DNA of 64,000 nucleotides, taken from contig NZ_MSJQ01000455.1 of the NCBI RefSeq assembly GCF_014596515.1, forward strand, positions 1 through 64,000, given 5' to 3'. This document shows, piece after piece, positions 52,343-60,974 of this stretch (position 1 is its first letter; every line of letters begins with the position of its first letter). The DNA is from Streptomyces sp. CBMA156. GTDB taxonomy: Bacteria > Actinomycetota > Actinomycetes > Streptomycetales > Streptomycetaceae. A program made the translations under genes and the position numbers. A model generated the notes under the pieces. The model saw nothing but the letters and a program-made list of their open reading frames with translations. It ran no database searches and was not told the DNA's origin.

Positions 52343-53385
52343 GCCCGGACTTCGAACTACTGGCGGCGGTGGCTCGCGGCGTGCTGGACCTGAGCGACGT
52401 TCCCCGTCCGGCGGCGCTCCGGCTCCCGTACCCGACGAGCACTCAACTAGCCTTCGATCGTGTCGTGTGGACATGCCTCAAGCAGGACCGGCCGGCACCC
52501 CTGAGCGTTCCCGATCTGCTGTCCCGCTGCCGGGACCTCCTCACGACCTGGCCGCTGGCACTCCCGCCAGGCGTCCTTACCGATGACGCCCGGCTGATCG
52601 ACCGAGGCTCGGCCGAGCCGACCCGAACCTGTGCCGAACTCGCCTCATACGGCCGCCTCGGCAGACTCGAACAAGGCGCCGACAGAGTAATCGCCGATCT
52701 CGCCGACGCCTGCGGGGCCCCCGAGCGGTTCGCCTCCTGTCGGGACTTCCTGATCGCGCACCCCGTCATCCTGAACCCTGACAGCTCCAAGCTCATGCGT
52801 CCGGCCACCATCCGCACCTGGCGACTGGTTCGGGAGCTGTACGAGCCGGTGCCCGAGAACTTCTCGACCGACCACACGGTCTCCACCTGCACAGAGTGCC
52901 TACTTTTTGCCAAGCCGACAGAGGGCGCCGGGGCGTGGTGCGAGGGAGAGTGCAAGAAGCCGCCCGGAGGGCTCGAGAAGGCGGAGGTGCCCAAGCACCC
53001 GATCGCCCTCCCCCGCGCTGTCCGGCTCTTCCTCACCCTCCCCGCCCGCACCGAACTGGCCTTGCGCGAGAAGCTGGCTGGTTGGTCCGGGCTTGTTCCG
53101 ACGGGGACGGGCAGCCTCCGACTCGTCCACGAGAACGGGACGGGCAGGGCCGTCCGGGTGCTCGACCGTGAGCAGCCGGCGCTGGCCGCGTTCAGGGCCT
53201 CCGAGTTGGCCACCCTCGAAGACTCCCCGCTCGATGTCGTGATGCCCGACGCAGTCGTCGACCGACCGGGCTACCGGAAGGCCTTCGACCACAACCTTCC
53301 CGATGGCGCCCTGGTGCGGCTCAGATCCGTCAGCGAATTCACAGCTCCGTATCAGAACGACCGACCCGGGAGAACTCGTGCGTAG
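52339..53385 (+). CDS. PIWI-RE-associated REase-like protein with Cys4 motif
   Basis: This 348-residue protein starts at GTG with an excellent AGGAGG 7 bases before it. A zinc-like motif CTECLLFAK and CEGECKK lies at ~183-205. The C-terminal part (FRASELATLEDSPLDVVMPD, ~295) resembles the degenerate restriction-endonuclease fold proteins predicted beside PIWI-RE genes. Whether it keeps a full active site is not clear: an Asp is visible but the usual E-x-K is not. It overlaps the neighbours on both sides (GTGA, and 8 bases), indicating balanced expression with the helicase. Confidence 0.65.
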   Translation: MSPDFELLAAVARGVLDLSDVPRPAALRLPYPTSTQLAFDRVVWTCLKQDRPAPLSVPDLLSRCRDLLTTWPLALPPGVLTDDARLIDRGSAEPTRTCAELASYGRLGRLEQGADRVIADLADACGAPERFASCRDFLIAHPVILNPDSSKLMRPATIRTWRLVRELYEPVPENFSTDHTVSTCTECLLFAKPTEGAGAWCEGECKKPPGGLEKAEVPKHPIALPRAVRLFLTLPARTELALREKLAGWSGLVPTGTGSLRLVHENGTGRAVRVLDREQPALAAFRASELATLEDSPLDVVMPDAVVDRPGYRKAFDHNLPDGALVRLRSVSEFTAPYQNDRPGRTRA

Positions 53386-56300
53386 CACTGCCAAGGCCCT
53401 GCACCAGGTGGTGCGGGAGCTCCGCTCCAGCAGCTCTGCACTGCCGCGCCGCAAGCTGGTCGACCTGTGTGAGATCGAACTCGGCCTGTTCCTCCAGGAA
53501 CAGCTCACTCCCGGTGCTCCTGCCGCGGAGGGCTGGACCCTGTTCAGCGGCTATCCGTTCGCTCGTGAGCGCGACGACATCTCTGACCGGCAGGAGCACA
53601 TCCGTCGCACCGCGCGCTACGCCCTGTGGACCTGGGGGCGCCGACTGGCCTGGTCCGAGGCGCTGAAGGACTACCAGCAGCAGGACCGCCAACTCAGAGC
53701 CTTCGACGTACCGGACCTGAACGCCCCCGCCGTCCGCCGTCCGTCGCTCTCCGTGGCGGAGGACCGGTGGGCCTCCTACGAGCGCCTGCTGAACCAGGCG
53801 CCGCCGTTCACCGGAGAGCCGGCCACCTTCGCCGCCCCCGGCCGGTACGCCTTCCCCATCGGCCGGCACCTGACCACCGTGCTGATCCCGGAACATTCAG
53901 CCCCCACTCCGCCCGGTCACGACCTCGGACGGCTTCCGGTCCATGCGGGCAGGCCGCTGACCTTCACGTGGAAGAAGCTGATGATCACGGCTGCGACCAT
54001 GGACGCCCGGAAACCGGCCGGCTGGCTCACCCGCTTGAAGGCGATCCGGCTGTCCACACGCCGCCGCGGAGGCTTCCGTCCCGCCCGCGACTTCTCCGTG
54101 TCCGGCATCGAGCACCTGCTCGGGATCGTCGGAGCCGGCAAGAGCACGCTTCGGGACGTCTTGGCCGTGCACCTCGCCGGGCAGGGACGGAACCTGACGG
54201 TGGTGGTCGGCGACGTCGCGGAGCAGCTCAAACTGGTCGAGCTCTACAACACCCACGTTCCCGCCTCCGCCGCACCCGTCCTCGGCGCGACGGGCCGTCA
54301 GCAGCACGCCGAACGGCTCCACCGAAGGACCGCAGGACGCGGCGAACCCAACCTGCTCGCCCACCTGGACCCCGGCTTCCAGTACCTGAGCACCTCCTGT
54401 GCTTTGAACGCGCTGCGCCACGCCGACGGCCACCCCGCCGACGACCTCCTGGGATTCGGCGAAGCACCGTGTACCAGGCTCCAACCGCCCAAGAAACGCG
54501 AGGTGGACCCCGACGACCCGTGGACCCCCTACCGGACTGCCTGTCCGTTCTGGTCCCAGTGCCCGCGCCATCACGGGCCACGGTCCCTGGTCGACGCGAG
54601 GATCTGGGTATCCACCCCGCCCAGCCTAGTGGATACCCGTGTCCCGCACCCACAGAACCCGGAGCGCATCCGCTACCTCGAACTCGCCTGCCGACGCAGC
54701 GACCTGGTGATCGTCGACGAGGCGGACCGGGTGCAGATGCAACTCGACCGCATGTTCGCCCCCGCCATCCCACTGCTCGGCGGTGGCCCCGATACCCGCT
54801 CGTTCCTCGACGAGGTCAACCAGCACCGCATCCGGGAGCTGGCCAGCGCCGGACGGGTGCAACTATCCGATCGCGACGTGGAGAACTGGTCGGCGGCGGT
54901 GAACACCACCCAGGCTGCCGCAGACCGGCTGGTGGCGATGCTGGTCCGCGACTTCGACCTGCGCAAATGGGTCCGAACCGGCTACTTCAGCGCCGGAACC
55001 CTCCAACTGCGCCTGCTGGAGGAACGCTTCCCCCTGCCGGAGGACTACGACGGCCAGGCTGGGCCCCCAGCCGAGGACCCGCACCGGGAACCGCGGAAGC
55101 ACCTGATGGAACTCCTGGACGCCTTCCGGGACAACCCGTTCGGGGACCGGCGACCGCCCAAGGACGACACCCTGCCACTGCTCGGGTTGCTCGGAGAACT
55201 GCTCCACACCAACTACCGCGAGCACACCCGTGCCCGGCTGCGGGAGGTGGTGTGCGACCTCTTCGAGATCACCCCACTCCTGGGGGAGGAGGAGGCGAAC
55301 CAGGACCGGTACCGCGAGCTCAGGTCACTGGTGAACGGGAACCGGGACACGTCGGCAGGGCAGCAGGAGAGTGCTGGCAAGAACACGAAGCGACGGCGAC
55401 GCGCTCCCCTTCCCGAGGACTCGGACGACTGGCTGGATGCCCTGCTCGACCGGTTCGAATTCACCCTGCTGCTCAGCGCTCTGGAGCCCAAGCTCGCCCT
55501 GATCAACACCATGTGGCCGCGGGTCGCGGACGCACTCAGCCTCGGCTTCAACGAGATGTACCGTCGCCCCCTCGACTACGCGCCGATGGTCCCCGAGTCC
55601 CCGATGGGCAATGTGATCGGGTTCCAGTTTCTCCTGGAGGGGCGCGACGAGGGCGGTGTCCGCAGCGGCGAGCTCCGTTTCTTCCGCTGCAGCGGGGTGG
55701 GGCGTGAACTGCTGCGCGCCATGCCGGACCTACCTATGGTGGACGGCTTGCCGGGGACCAACGTCCTGCTGATGTCTGGCAGCAGCTGGGCCGACAAGTC
55801 CAGCCGCTACCACGTTCCGGTACCGATCGGCACACTGATCGAACCCGACCCTGCGGAACTGGAACGGATCGCCGACCAGAGCGAGTTCCGCTTCGAGTTC
55901 GTTCGAGAGGCCTGTGCCTGCCCGACGCGGTGCACATGCGACAGTCCGAGCGAGGCCCTGCGGCTTTCCGGAGCGCCGATCGACCGGCGCGAAGACGTGC
56001 TGCGCCGGATGGCCACCGAGCTCGGCCGCAACGACCGAGGCCAGGGGCGCCTCCTTCGGGAACTGCATAGACTACCGGAACCCCGTCGGCACATCCTGCT
56101 CCTGGTCGGCAGTTACGACGAGGCCGCATTGGTGGCGGACACGCTGCACACACTCAACGAGCGTTGGCGCGGCAAAGTCCGGCGGCTGGTGTCCGACGAC
56201 GACCCGGATGCCGCCGGCCGTCCACTGGACGACGAGCACCACGCCCCAGTACTGCGCCGCGGTGACGTCGAGACGCTCGCCGCCACGGACGCCGAGATCT

Positions 56301-56935
56301 TGGTGGCGCCGCTGCTCGCGGTGGAGCGCGGGCACAACATCCTCGCCGTTGACAGCAAGGAGGCCGCCATCGGCTCAGTCTACTTCCTGGCCCGGCCCAA
56401 CCCCCGCCCTGACGACCTCGGCCTCGCGGTGCACGCGATCAACGACTGGATCGTCCGGCTGATGGACGGCACCGGGTTCTCCGATCTGGTGCGCGGCGCG
56501 CCCACCCTCGGTCTGGGTGCGCGTAGATTCCGCGACGCCGCCCGGTCCAAGTGGTTCCACGTCCTCGCCAGGAGCATGGCCTGGAGTCACCTCGACGAAG
56601 AGGACCGCGTCCAGGTCACCTGGGACATGCTGGTTCTGATCTGGCAGGTCATCGGCCGCTCCGTCCGGGGCGCGGTACCCACTCGGGTCGCCTTCGTCGA
56701 TGCCGCGTTCGCGCCCTGCCTGGCAGCGGCCGACTCAACCGGGCCCACCGACACGCCGAAAACGAGCCTGCTGTACAGCATCCGCGCCGTGCTCACCCCC
56801 TACTTCGGCCCGGACAGCACCGAGCCGGAGGCCGAACGCCGCATCGTCCAGGCCCTCTACCGGCCGCTGTGGACCGCTCTCAACCGCTGCCTGACCGAAA
56901 CCACTGAAGGGCGAGGTTCCGCATGTACCCACTGA
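53378..56935 (+). CDS. DinG-type Fe-S helicase of PIWI-RE system
   Basis: This 1185-residue superfamily II helicase has motif I LLGIVGAGKSTLRDVLAVHL (~246), four cysteines spaced as in XPD/DinG Fe-S domains (STSCALNAL ~339, EAPCTRL ~364, ACPFWSQCPRHHG ~387-393), the DEAD-type motif VIVDEADRVQMQLDRM (~446) and motif VI WQVIGRSVRGAVP (~1090). A second unusual cysteine group REACACPTRCTCDS lies near 847. The protein is much longer than DinG, as known for PIWI-RE partners. It would unwind DNA or R-loops for the PIWI protein. It overlaps the PIWI gene by 13 bases. Confidence 0.88.
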   Translation: MRSTAKALHQVVRELRSSSSALPRRKLVDLCEIELGLFLQEQLTPGAPAAEGWTLFSGYPFARERDDISDRQEHIRRTARYALWTWGRRLAWSEALKDYQQQDRQLRAFDVPDLNAPAVRRPSLSVAEDRWASYERLLNQAPPFTGEPATFAAPGRYAFPIGRHLTTVLIPEHSAPTPPGHDLGRLPVHAGRPLTFTWKKLMITAATMDARKPAGWLTRLKAIRLSTRRRGGFRPARDFSVSGIEHLLGIVGAGKSTLRDVLAVHLAGQGRNLTVVVGDVAEQLKLVELYNTHVPASAAPVLGATGRQQHAERLHRRTAGRGEPNLLAHLDPGFQYLSTSCALNALRHADGHPADDLLGFGEAPCTRLQPPKKREVDPDDPWTPYRTACPFWSQCPRHHGPRSLVDARIWVSTPPSLVDTRVPHPQNPERIRYLELACRRSDLVIVDEADRVQMQLDRMFAPAIPLLGGGPDTRSFLDEVNQHRIRELASAGRVQLSDRDVENWSAAVNTTQAAADRLVAMLVRDFDLRKWVRTGYFSAGTLQLRLLEERFPLPEDYDGQAGPPAEDPHREPRKHLMELLDAFRDNPFGDRRPPKDDTLPLLGLLGELLHTNYREHTRARLREVVCDLFEITPLLGEEEANQDRYRELRSLVNGNRDTSAGQQESAGKNTKRRRRAPLPEDSDDWLDALLDRFEFTLLLSALEPKLALINTMWPRVADALSLGFNEMYRRPLDYAPMVPESPMGNVIGFQFLLEGRDEGGVRSGELRFFRCSGVGRELLRAMPDLPMVDGLPGTNVLLMSGSSWADKSSRYHVPVPIGTLIEPDPAELERIADQSEFRFEFVREACACPTRCTCDSPSEALRLSGAPIDRREDVLRRMATELGRNDRGQGRLLRELHRLPEPRRHILLLVGSYDEAALVADTLHTLNERWRGKVRRLVSDDDPDAAGRPLDDEHHAPVLRRGDVETLAATDAEILVAPLLAVERGHNILAVDSKEAAIGSVYFLARPNPRPDDLGLAVHAINDWIVRLMDGTGFSDLVRGAPTLGLGARRFRDAARSKWFHVLARSMAWSHLDEEDRVQVTWDMLVLIWQVIGRSVRGAVPTRVAFVDAAFAPCLAAADSTGPTDTPKTSLLYSIRAVLTPYFGPDSTEPEAERRIVQALYRPLWTALNRCLTETTEGRGSACTH

Positions 56936-59685
56936 TCCACCAAACCGCCTACGAGCCCGACCCCGATCACGGGCCGTGGTTCGAGCAGTTCCGCGTGATG
57001 TATTTCCCCGAGGAGTGGCGCACCGAGTTCCTGGACCTCTACCACCGCCGACGGCACCGCCGGAGCGAGCCCCCGGGCCTGCCGATCCGCAGGCTCAACG
57101 CCCTACTGAGGGCCACCGCACCCGGTGTACTGGCAACCGGCCGGGGGGCAGGGTCCAGCTCCGAGGTGCCGTGGTTCTACGCCACCGATGACCAGCCAGC
57201 CGAGTTGGTGGCCCCGCTTCTGGCCTCCTGGGTGATGACCCTGTCTCCTGGTACGGACAAGGATCCGGTACGGGCCGCCGGGCACGAGGCCGCGCTCGAC
57301 CGCGCCCTCGCACTGATCGACGAGGTGACCCCGGGCTGGCGCGACGAGAGCGTCGACCTCACGGCCACGGAAGTCTCCGCAGGCGGCACCGCCGAGCCCG
57401 ACCGACGGCTCTACCACCTGCTGCCGGAGCGGATCGGCGCGTTGCTCGCGGCCCGACCGCTGCTGATGGACGGTGCCGAACTGCGTTTCCGCCAGGTCAC
57501 CCGGGACCAAGGGGTGGAGCTGGTCAGCTGGCCGCCGCGCACCTATACCAAGTACAAGCGCACCTGGTACTACTCGGCGCTGGTGACGGTCACCGTACAG
57601 ACCGCACCCTTCACGGATCGTTTCCGGGTGCACGTCTCGTACGGCGTGCGGCGCTGGGTCACCGACTCTCCGGTGAAGCTGCAGAACGGCAGTGGGGCAA
57701 CCGTCCTTCTCGACGCACCGATGCCCTGGGCCGAGACTTCCGACCGGCGCCACCGGCTCGCCGTCAACTCAATCTCCCTGGACCGGACCCTCCGCGTGCC
57801 CGTGTGGAGCAGGCAGAGCCTGGTCGACCTCCTGCCGGAACTGGACATCCAGCACGTGTACCCGAAGCCCGCCGAGCTGACCGGCGAAGCAGCCGAGTGG
57901 CTGGCAGGCCGGGACGGGGTGGCTGCCGGCATCCTCTACGACACCGGCTTCGGCAAGCACGGTGTGGGCGCCGGCCTGATGCCGCTGGAACGAATGCTCC
58001 TCGACCGGTGGATCGAGGAGGGCATCCGCCCGTTCCTGCGCCGGGTACCGGCCCTCGAACGGGTGCACCGCCGATCGAACCCCAGACTGCTCGCCACCTC
58101 ACACACCAAGGACCCAGGGAAACTGGCCGAACGCGCACGGCTACGCGTCGAGGCCAGGCGCGCCGCCATCCGCACGGTACTCGACGGCCAGCCGCTGTCC
58201 GTGGACGTGGTCTGGCAGACCGAGGAGACCCGGGACGGACTCGTCACGGCACTGCGCCAATGGCTCGACCTCCCGCCTGCTGTCCCCGATGCGGACGGCA
58301 CGTACGAGTGGCACGCCGACGAGCTGTGTGTGGTGCTCCGTGCCCGTCCGATGGAGTCTCTCGGCAGCGCCATCCGAGTGGTCCGGGAGACTGGCCTCTC
58401 GCGCGCCCAGTCGGTGGCGTCGGCCGTTCGGGAGCGCGCGGCACGAATGACCGCCAGGCTTGGCGCGCACCGGAAGACGGCCGGAATCGCATTCGTGGAG
58501 ATCCTCGGACGCGACCGTTTCCCGGCAACCGATACCGATCCCAAGTCGGCACTGCGTCTCGGGTGCGCTGGAGCCGGGCGGGTGAGTCAGTTCATCGTCG
58601 TGCCGGAGGACGCTGACGGCCCACTGTCCGAACGGGCCGGCTCTGCGGTCGCGGACGGGATGCGCCAACTCGGCGCAATGGTCCCTCCCGAACAAAAGCT
58701 CGACAAGGCCCTGACCGACGACATGCAGTACCTGGCGCTCTGGCACGTTCGCCATCAGGCCAGCGGCTCCACCCGGCAGGCCAGCCGTCACCTCGTCGCA
58801 CTACGCATCCGCCCGCGCGACCCGGTGCACCCCGTCCAAGGCTGGGACGAGGCCAAGAAGCGCTGGGTCCCGTACGCCCGGCTGCTGCTCACCATTGCTG
58901 CCTCCGGCGCCACTCCGACCCACCGAGAGGAAACGGATCGGACCGGCACAATGGCGGCGGAAACCCGCTACGAGGCCGAACGGCAGATCAGGTCACTGCT
59001 CTACCAGGTCCGGGACCGCCCTACCCTGTTGCTCGCCAACAGTGGCAACCTGCGCAAGGTCTGGCCTGGCCTGAGCAATGGCCAACTGGTCAAGGACAGC
59101 CTGGTCTTCGACGGAGAGCGCCCCGCCCGGCTCTCACTGTTCGGCACCGACCTGCGCGTGGTCCTGCTCCGGGACGCTAACAGCCGCGAGGAGACCGCCG
59201 AGTGGTACGCCCCAGGGGCCCAGGAGGACGACACCCCGGGGGTGTCCATCGGACTGTGGGCGCCGCAGGACGCCGATCCGGACAACCGGGTCTTCACCAG
59301 CACGGTCGGGAAGCCGCCGACCGCCGGAACGGTCCGTACTGACCTGCGCAAGATCGTCCCGACCACGCGCTGGCCACACGGCCCCGCAGCCACTGCCTGG
59401 AACCCGCAGGCACTTGAGCTCACCGTGCTCGGCTGCCTCTCCGAACAGGCTCTGGAGCAGACCCGTCGGACCGACTGGCCCGCGGACCGGACCGCGCTTT
59501 TGGCCGCCGCCGTGCATCAGTTGCGTCTCCACGACGAGTACCATCCGCTCTCCCGGCCGCTGCCGCTCCATCTCGCCAAGCTGGCCGAGCAGTACGTCCT
59601 GCCTCTCGCCGCAGAGGCGATGCCGACGGCCGAGGCGGCAACCAGCGACGACGTCGAAGCCGGTAGTCCGTCAGTGGAGCAATAA
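56923..59685 (+). CDS. PIWI-RE protein (prokaryotic PIWI of the R-E class)
   Basis: The product has 920 residues. It shows the traits of the predicted PIWI-RE family: an N-terminal LIHQTAYEPDPDHGPWFEQF and LPIRRLNALLRATAPGVL, a MID-like region, and the PIWI core with IAFVEILGRDRFPATDTDPK (~520) and ALRLGCAGAGRVSQFIVVPE (~541), which hold the R and E residues that name the family. The C-terminal TAWNPQALELTVLGCLSEQ and RPLPLHLAKLAEQYVLPLAA are typical. These proteins are predicted to bind guide nucleic acid and target foreign DNA or R-loops together with the DinG helicase and nucleases. GAGG lies 7 bases before the ATG. No PAZ domain is seen. Confidence 0.85.
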   Translation: MYPLIHQTAYEPDPDHGPWFEQFRVMYFPEEWRTEFLDLYHRRRHRRSEPPGLPIRRLNALLRATAPGVLATGRGAGSSSEVPWFYATDDQPAELVAPLLASWVMTLSPGTDKDPVRAAGHEAALDRALALIDEVTPGWRDESVDLTATEVSAGGTAEPDRRLYHLLPERIGALLAARPLLMDGAELRFRQVTRDQGVELVSWPPRTYTKYKRTWYYSALVTVTVQTAPFTDRFRVHVSYGVRRWVTDSPVKLQNGSGATVLLDAPMPWAETSDRRHRLAVNSISLDRTLRVPVWSRQSLVDLLPELDIQHVYPKPAELTGEAAEWLAGRDGVAAGILYDTGFGKHGVGAGLMPLERMLLDRWIEEGIRPFLRRVPALERVHRRSNPRLLATSHTKDPGKLAERARLRVEARRAAIRTVLDGQPLSVDVVWQTEETRDGLVTALRQWLDLPPAVPDADGTYEWHADELCVVLRARPMESLGSAIRVVRETGLSRAQSVASAVRERAARMTARLGAHRKTAGIAFVEILGRDRFPATDTDPKSALRLGCAGAGRVSQFIVVPEDADGPLSERAGSAVADGMRQLGAMVPPEQKLDKALTDDMQYLALWHVRHQASGSTRQASRHLVALRIRPRDPVHPVQGWDEAKKRWVPYARLLLTIAASGATPTHREETDRTGTMAAETRYEAERQIRSLLYQVRDRPTLLLANSGNLRKVWPGLSNGQLVKDSLVFDGERPARLSLFGTDLRVVLLRDANSREETAEWYAPGAQEDDTPGVSIGLWAPQDADPDNRVFTSTVGKPPTAGTVRTDLRKIVPTTRWPHGPAATAWNPQALELTVLGCLSEQALEQTRRTDWPADRTALLAAAVHQLRLHDEYHPLSRPLPLHLAKLAEQYVLPLAAEAMPTAEAATSDDVEAGSPSVEQ

Positions 59686-59706
59686 CACCAACCGGTCCGT
59701 CACCGT

Positions 59707-59749
59707 CCCTGCTTCTGGCCAACCGCCCTGCGGGCAGCCGGAAGCAGGG
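59707..59749. terminator. Terminator of PIWI-RE operon
   Basis: Arms CCCTGCTTC and GAAGCAGGG enclose a loop with its own GCCCTGCGGGC hairpin. It starts 22 bases after the PIWI-RE stop. Confidence 0.6.
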
Positions 59750-59826
59750 GACCGCGCTTGCCTTGATGCGCGGATGAATGCGGCATAGGTCCCCTCCTGT
59801 TCCGCCTGGCACCCACTGGGTGAACT

Positions 59827-60960
59827 TCAGGCATAAGGATCGCGAAGCGGCCGCGGTTCCCGTACACCTCGAACGATGGCTTCGGGAAGGTCCGAGCCAG
59901 CGGTGTAGTAGCGCCCCTGGGCTTCACCCCTGGCTGTAAGCCAGCCTGTGCGGACGAGTTCGCGAATGTCGCGTTGGGCCTGCTGCTCGCTGAGCTCGGC
60001 GTCGGCCTGGTAGGTCGCGCGGCGCAGGCGGTTGCCCATGGCCGCGGGGTAGAGGGCGTAGAGCATGCGGTCGGGCCAGCCGCGCTGCTCGACGGCTTCA
60101 TCGAGGGCGGTCCAGACCTCGCGGGTGGTGTTCACCTGGCGCTCGACGCTCTGGGCCTGCTGGTGGTGGGCGCGCAGGCAGAACCGGATCCAGGGCAGGG
60201 TGTCGCGGTCGGGGGTCCAAACGGGGCCGCCGACGTCGGCGAGGATGTCGTAGTAGCGGTAGGTGTTGCGGGCCCGGCCGAGCCATTCCTCGATGCTGGA
60301 GAACTCCGGCGCCATGATCCCCTCACGGGCCAGGACCAGGGTGTGCAGGGCGCGGGACATCCGCCCGTTGCCGTCCGACCACGGATGGATCGCCACCAGG
60401 TTCAGGTGCGCCATAGAGGCCCGCACCAGTCCCGGCGCGTTCAGGTCGCCCTCGTTCAGCCACTCGACCAGCTCGTCAGTCAGTACTGCCAGCTGCTGGG
60501 CATCAGGGGCGGTGTACGCGGCGATGGTCGGGTCTTCGGCGGAGGTGACGTACACCGGCCCGGTACGCCACCAGCCGGGCCGTTTGATCAGGTGGTGGCC
60601 CTGCATCATGAAGTGCAGCGCGTTGAGCAGGCCCTTGCTGTAGGCGAAGTCGTCGCCCGCTTCGGCGAGGCGTTGGATGTAGGTCATCGCCTGCCGATAA
60701 CCCTCGATCTCGGCCGTGACGGTGTCGTTCGCCTCGATCGGCGCTTCGCCGACCATGATGTCCTCAACGTCCGACACGCTCGCGGCGTAGCCCTCGATCG
60801 TGTTCGATCCGGCGATCGCCCGCGCCGTGAGGTTACGCCGCAGCTGCCCTTCCCAGCGACGTGAAGTGCGCAGATGGAGACGCAGCCGGTCGCGCATCTC
60901 GTCGATCTCCGCGAGGACGGACTGGTCGATGTCCTGCAGCGATGGCACACCATAGAGCAT
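59827..60960 (-). CDS. Fic/DOC-family AMP transferase
   Basis: This 377-residue Fic protein has the catalytic loop AIHPWSDGNGRMSRALHTL (~190), matching HPFx[D/E]GNGRxxR, and an N-terminal inhibitory helix with SNTIEG (~50), the (S/T)xxxE(G/N) autoinhibition motif of class II Fic enzymes. A C-terminal winged helix (AQRDIRELVRTGWLTARGEA) follows. It would AMPylate or otherwise modify a target protein when the inhibition is relieved. It is divergent from the integrase, with 14 bases between starts. A broken paralogue lies at 42265. Confidence 0.92.
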   Translation of the reverse strand: MLYGVPSLQDIDQSVLAEIDEMRDRLRLHLRTSRRWEGQLRRNLTARAIAGSNTIEGYAASVSDVEDIMVGEAPIEANDTVTAEIEGYRQAMTYIQRLAEAGDDFAYSKGLLNALHFMMQGHHLIKRPGWWRTGPVYVTSAEDPTIAAYTAPDAQQLAVLTDELVEWLNEGDLNAPGLVRASMAHLNLVAIHPWSDGNGRMSRALHTLVLAREGIMAPEFSSIEEWLGRARNTYRYYDILADVGGPVWTPDRDTLPWIRFCLRAHHQQAQSVERQVNTTREVWTALDEAVEQRGWPDRMLYALYPAAMGNRLRRATYQADAELSEQQAQRDIRELVRTGWLTARGEAQGRYYTAGSDLPEAIVRGVREPRPLRDPYA

Positions 60961-60974
60961 GAAGCAATGACACC

